6,605 nt of DNA from Planctomycetota bacterium. GTDB taxonomy: Bacteria; Planctomycetota; Planctomycetia; Planctomycetales; Planctomycetaceae. The notes beneath the pieces are model-generated. The model saw nothing but the letters and a program-made list of their open reading frames with translations, did not search any database and was not told the origin of the DNA. This document shows, piece after piece, positions 6,463 through 6,605 of the stretch; the first letter of the stretch is position 1; each line of letters begins with the position of its first letter. Both the position numbers and the translations under genes were made by a program. The DNA lies in assembly GCA_027622115.1 (NCBI GenBank), contig JAQBZS010000420.1:1-6605 (forward strand), written 5' to 3'.

Positions 6463-6605
6463 CGAGGCAATGGCCACGTGCCGGGTCGGTCAGAAGTTGC
6501 ATTTTGAGCAAGTAACTTTGTATCCGGATTCGTTCCGCAAAAAGTTTGAGCGCGGCTCGTTTAACCGCACGCCGTAGGCACGCGCGTTGGAGGACACGTG
6601 ACGTG
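6463..6605. other. Downstream intergenic stretch with a GGAGG close to the right edge
   Basis: No gene is supported here. Near the right edge GGAGG (6589-6593) is followed by GTG at 6598 (four bases away) and GTG at 6603-6605 (nine bases away, a better distance), so a plus-strand gene may begin at the edge. Just upstream, GCGCG (6550-6554) and CGCGC (6581-6585) are inverted arms around a GC-rich stretch containing GCC-GTA-GGC, which could fold close to that site. Confidence 0.35.

Noticed and set aside
6470..6605. CACGTG palindromes near the right edge as an operator
   Set aside because: The hexamer is self-complementary and occurs by chance in GC-rich DNA (another copy lies near 2508 inside a coding region); spacing is irregular.

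Overview
The window reads like a chromosomal segment of a planctomycete, probably of the Pirellulaceae/Rhodopirellula type. I infer this from three things: a very large exported protein built from helical repeats, a PQQ-type propeller and HEAT-like repeats; a neighbouring exported MauG/cytochrome c peroxidase-family gene; and moderately high G+C with a GTG/ATG, weak Shine-Dalgarno style. This is an inference from style; there is no rRNA or other marker gene to confirm it.

Layout. Positions 1-962 (minus strand) carry the 5' part, at least 320 codons, of a gene for an extremely acidic, probably disordered protein that runs off the left edge. It has no stop codon inside the window, so a simple start-to-stop ORF search misses it. 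It contains Asp/Glu blocks, a 9-bp tandem repeat coding for Glu-Asp-Asp units and an 18-bp tandem repeat coding for eight Ser-Pro-Ala-Pro-Lys-like hexapeptides. Positions 963-1215 are a divergent intergenic region. Positions 1216-2412 (plus) encode an exported diheme protein of the MauG/cytochrome c peroxidase family. After a 73-base gap holding a small perfect hairpin, positions 2486-6430 (plus) encode a 1314-residue exported protein with a helical N-terminal region, a propeller of about eight PQQ-like blades, a helical/HEAT-like region and a second propeller of about six blades. A bulged hairpin overlaps its stop codon. Positions 6463-6605 hold no gene I can support, but a GGAGG just before the right edge may belong to the next gene.

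How the parts may work together. The diheme protein and the double-propeller protein are on the same strand, closely spaced and both carry export signals, so they are probably co-transcribed and act outside the cytoplasm. By alignment from memory, the diheme protein has a MauG-like tyrosine where bacterial cytochrome c peroxidases have the methionine axial ligand, and it lacks the peroxidase distal histidine. MauG-family enzymes oxidise tryptophans in partner proteins, so the adjacent Trp-containing propeller protein is a candidate partner. That link is a hypothesis. The divergent acidic gene has no visible functional tie to the other two. No tRNA, rRNA, CRISPR array, insertion sequence or phage gene was seen.
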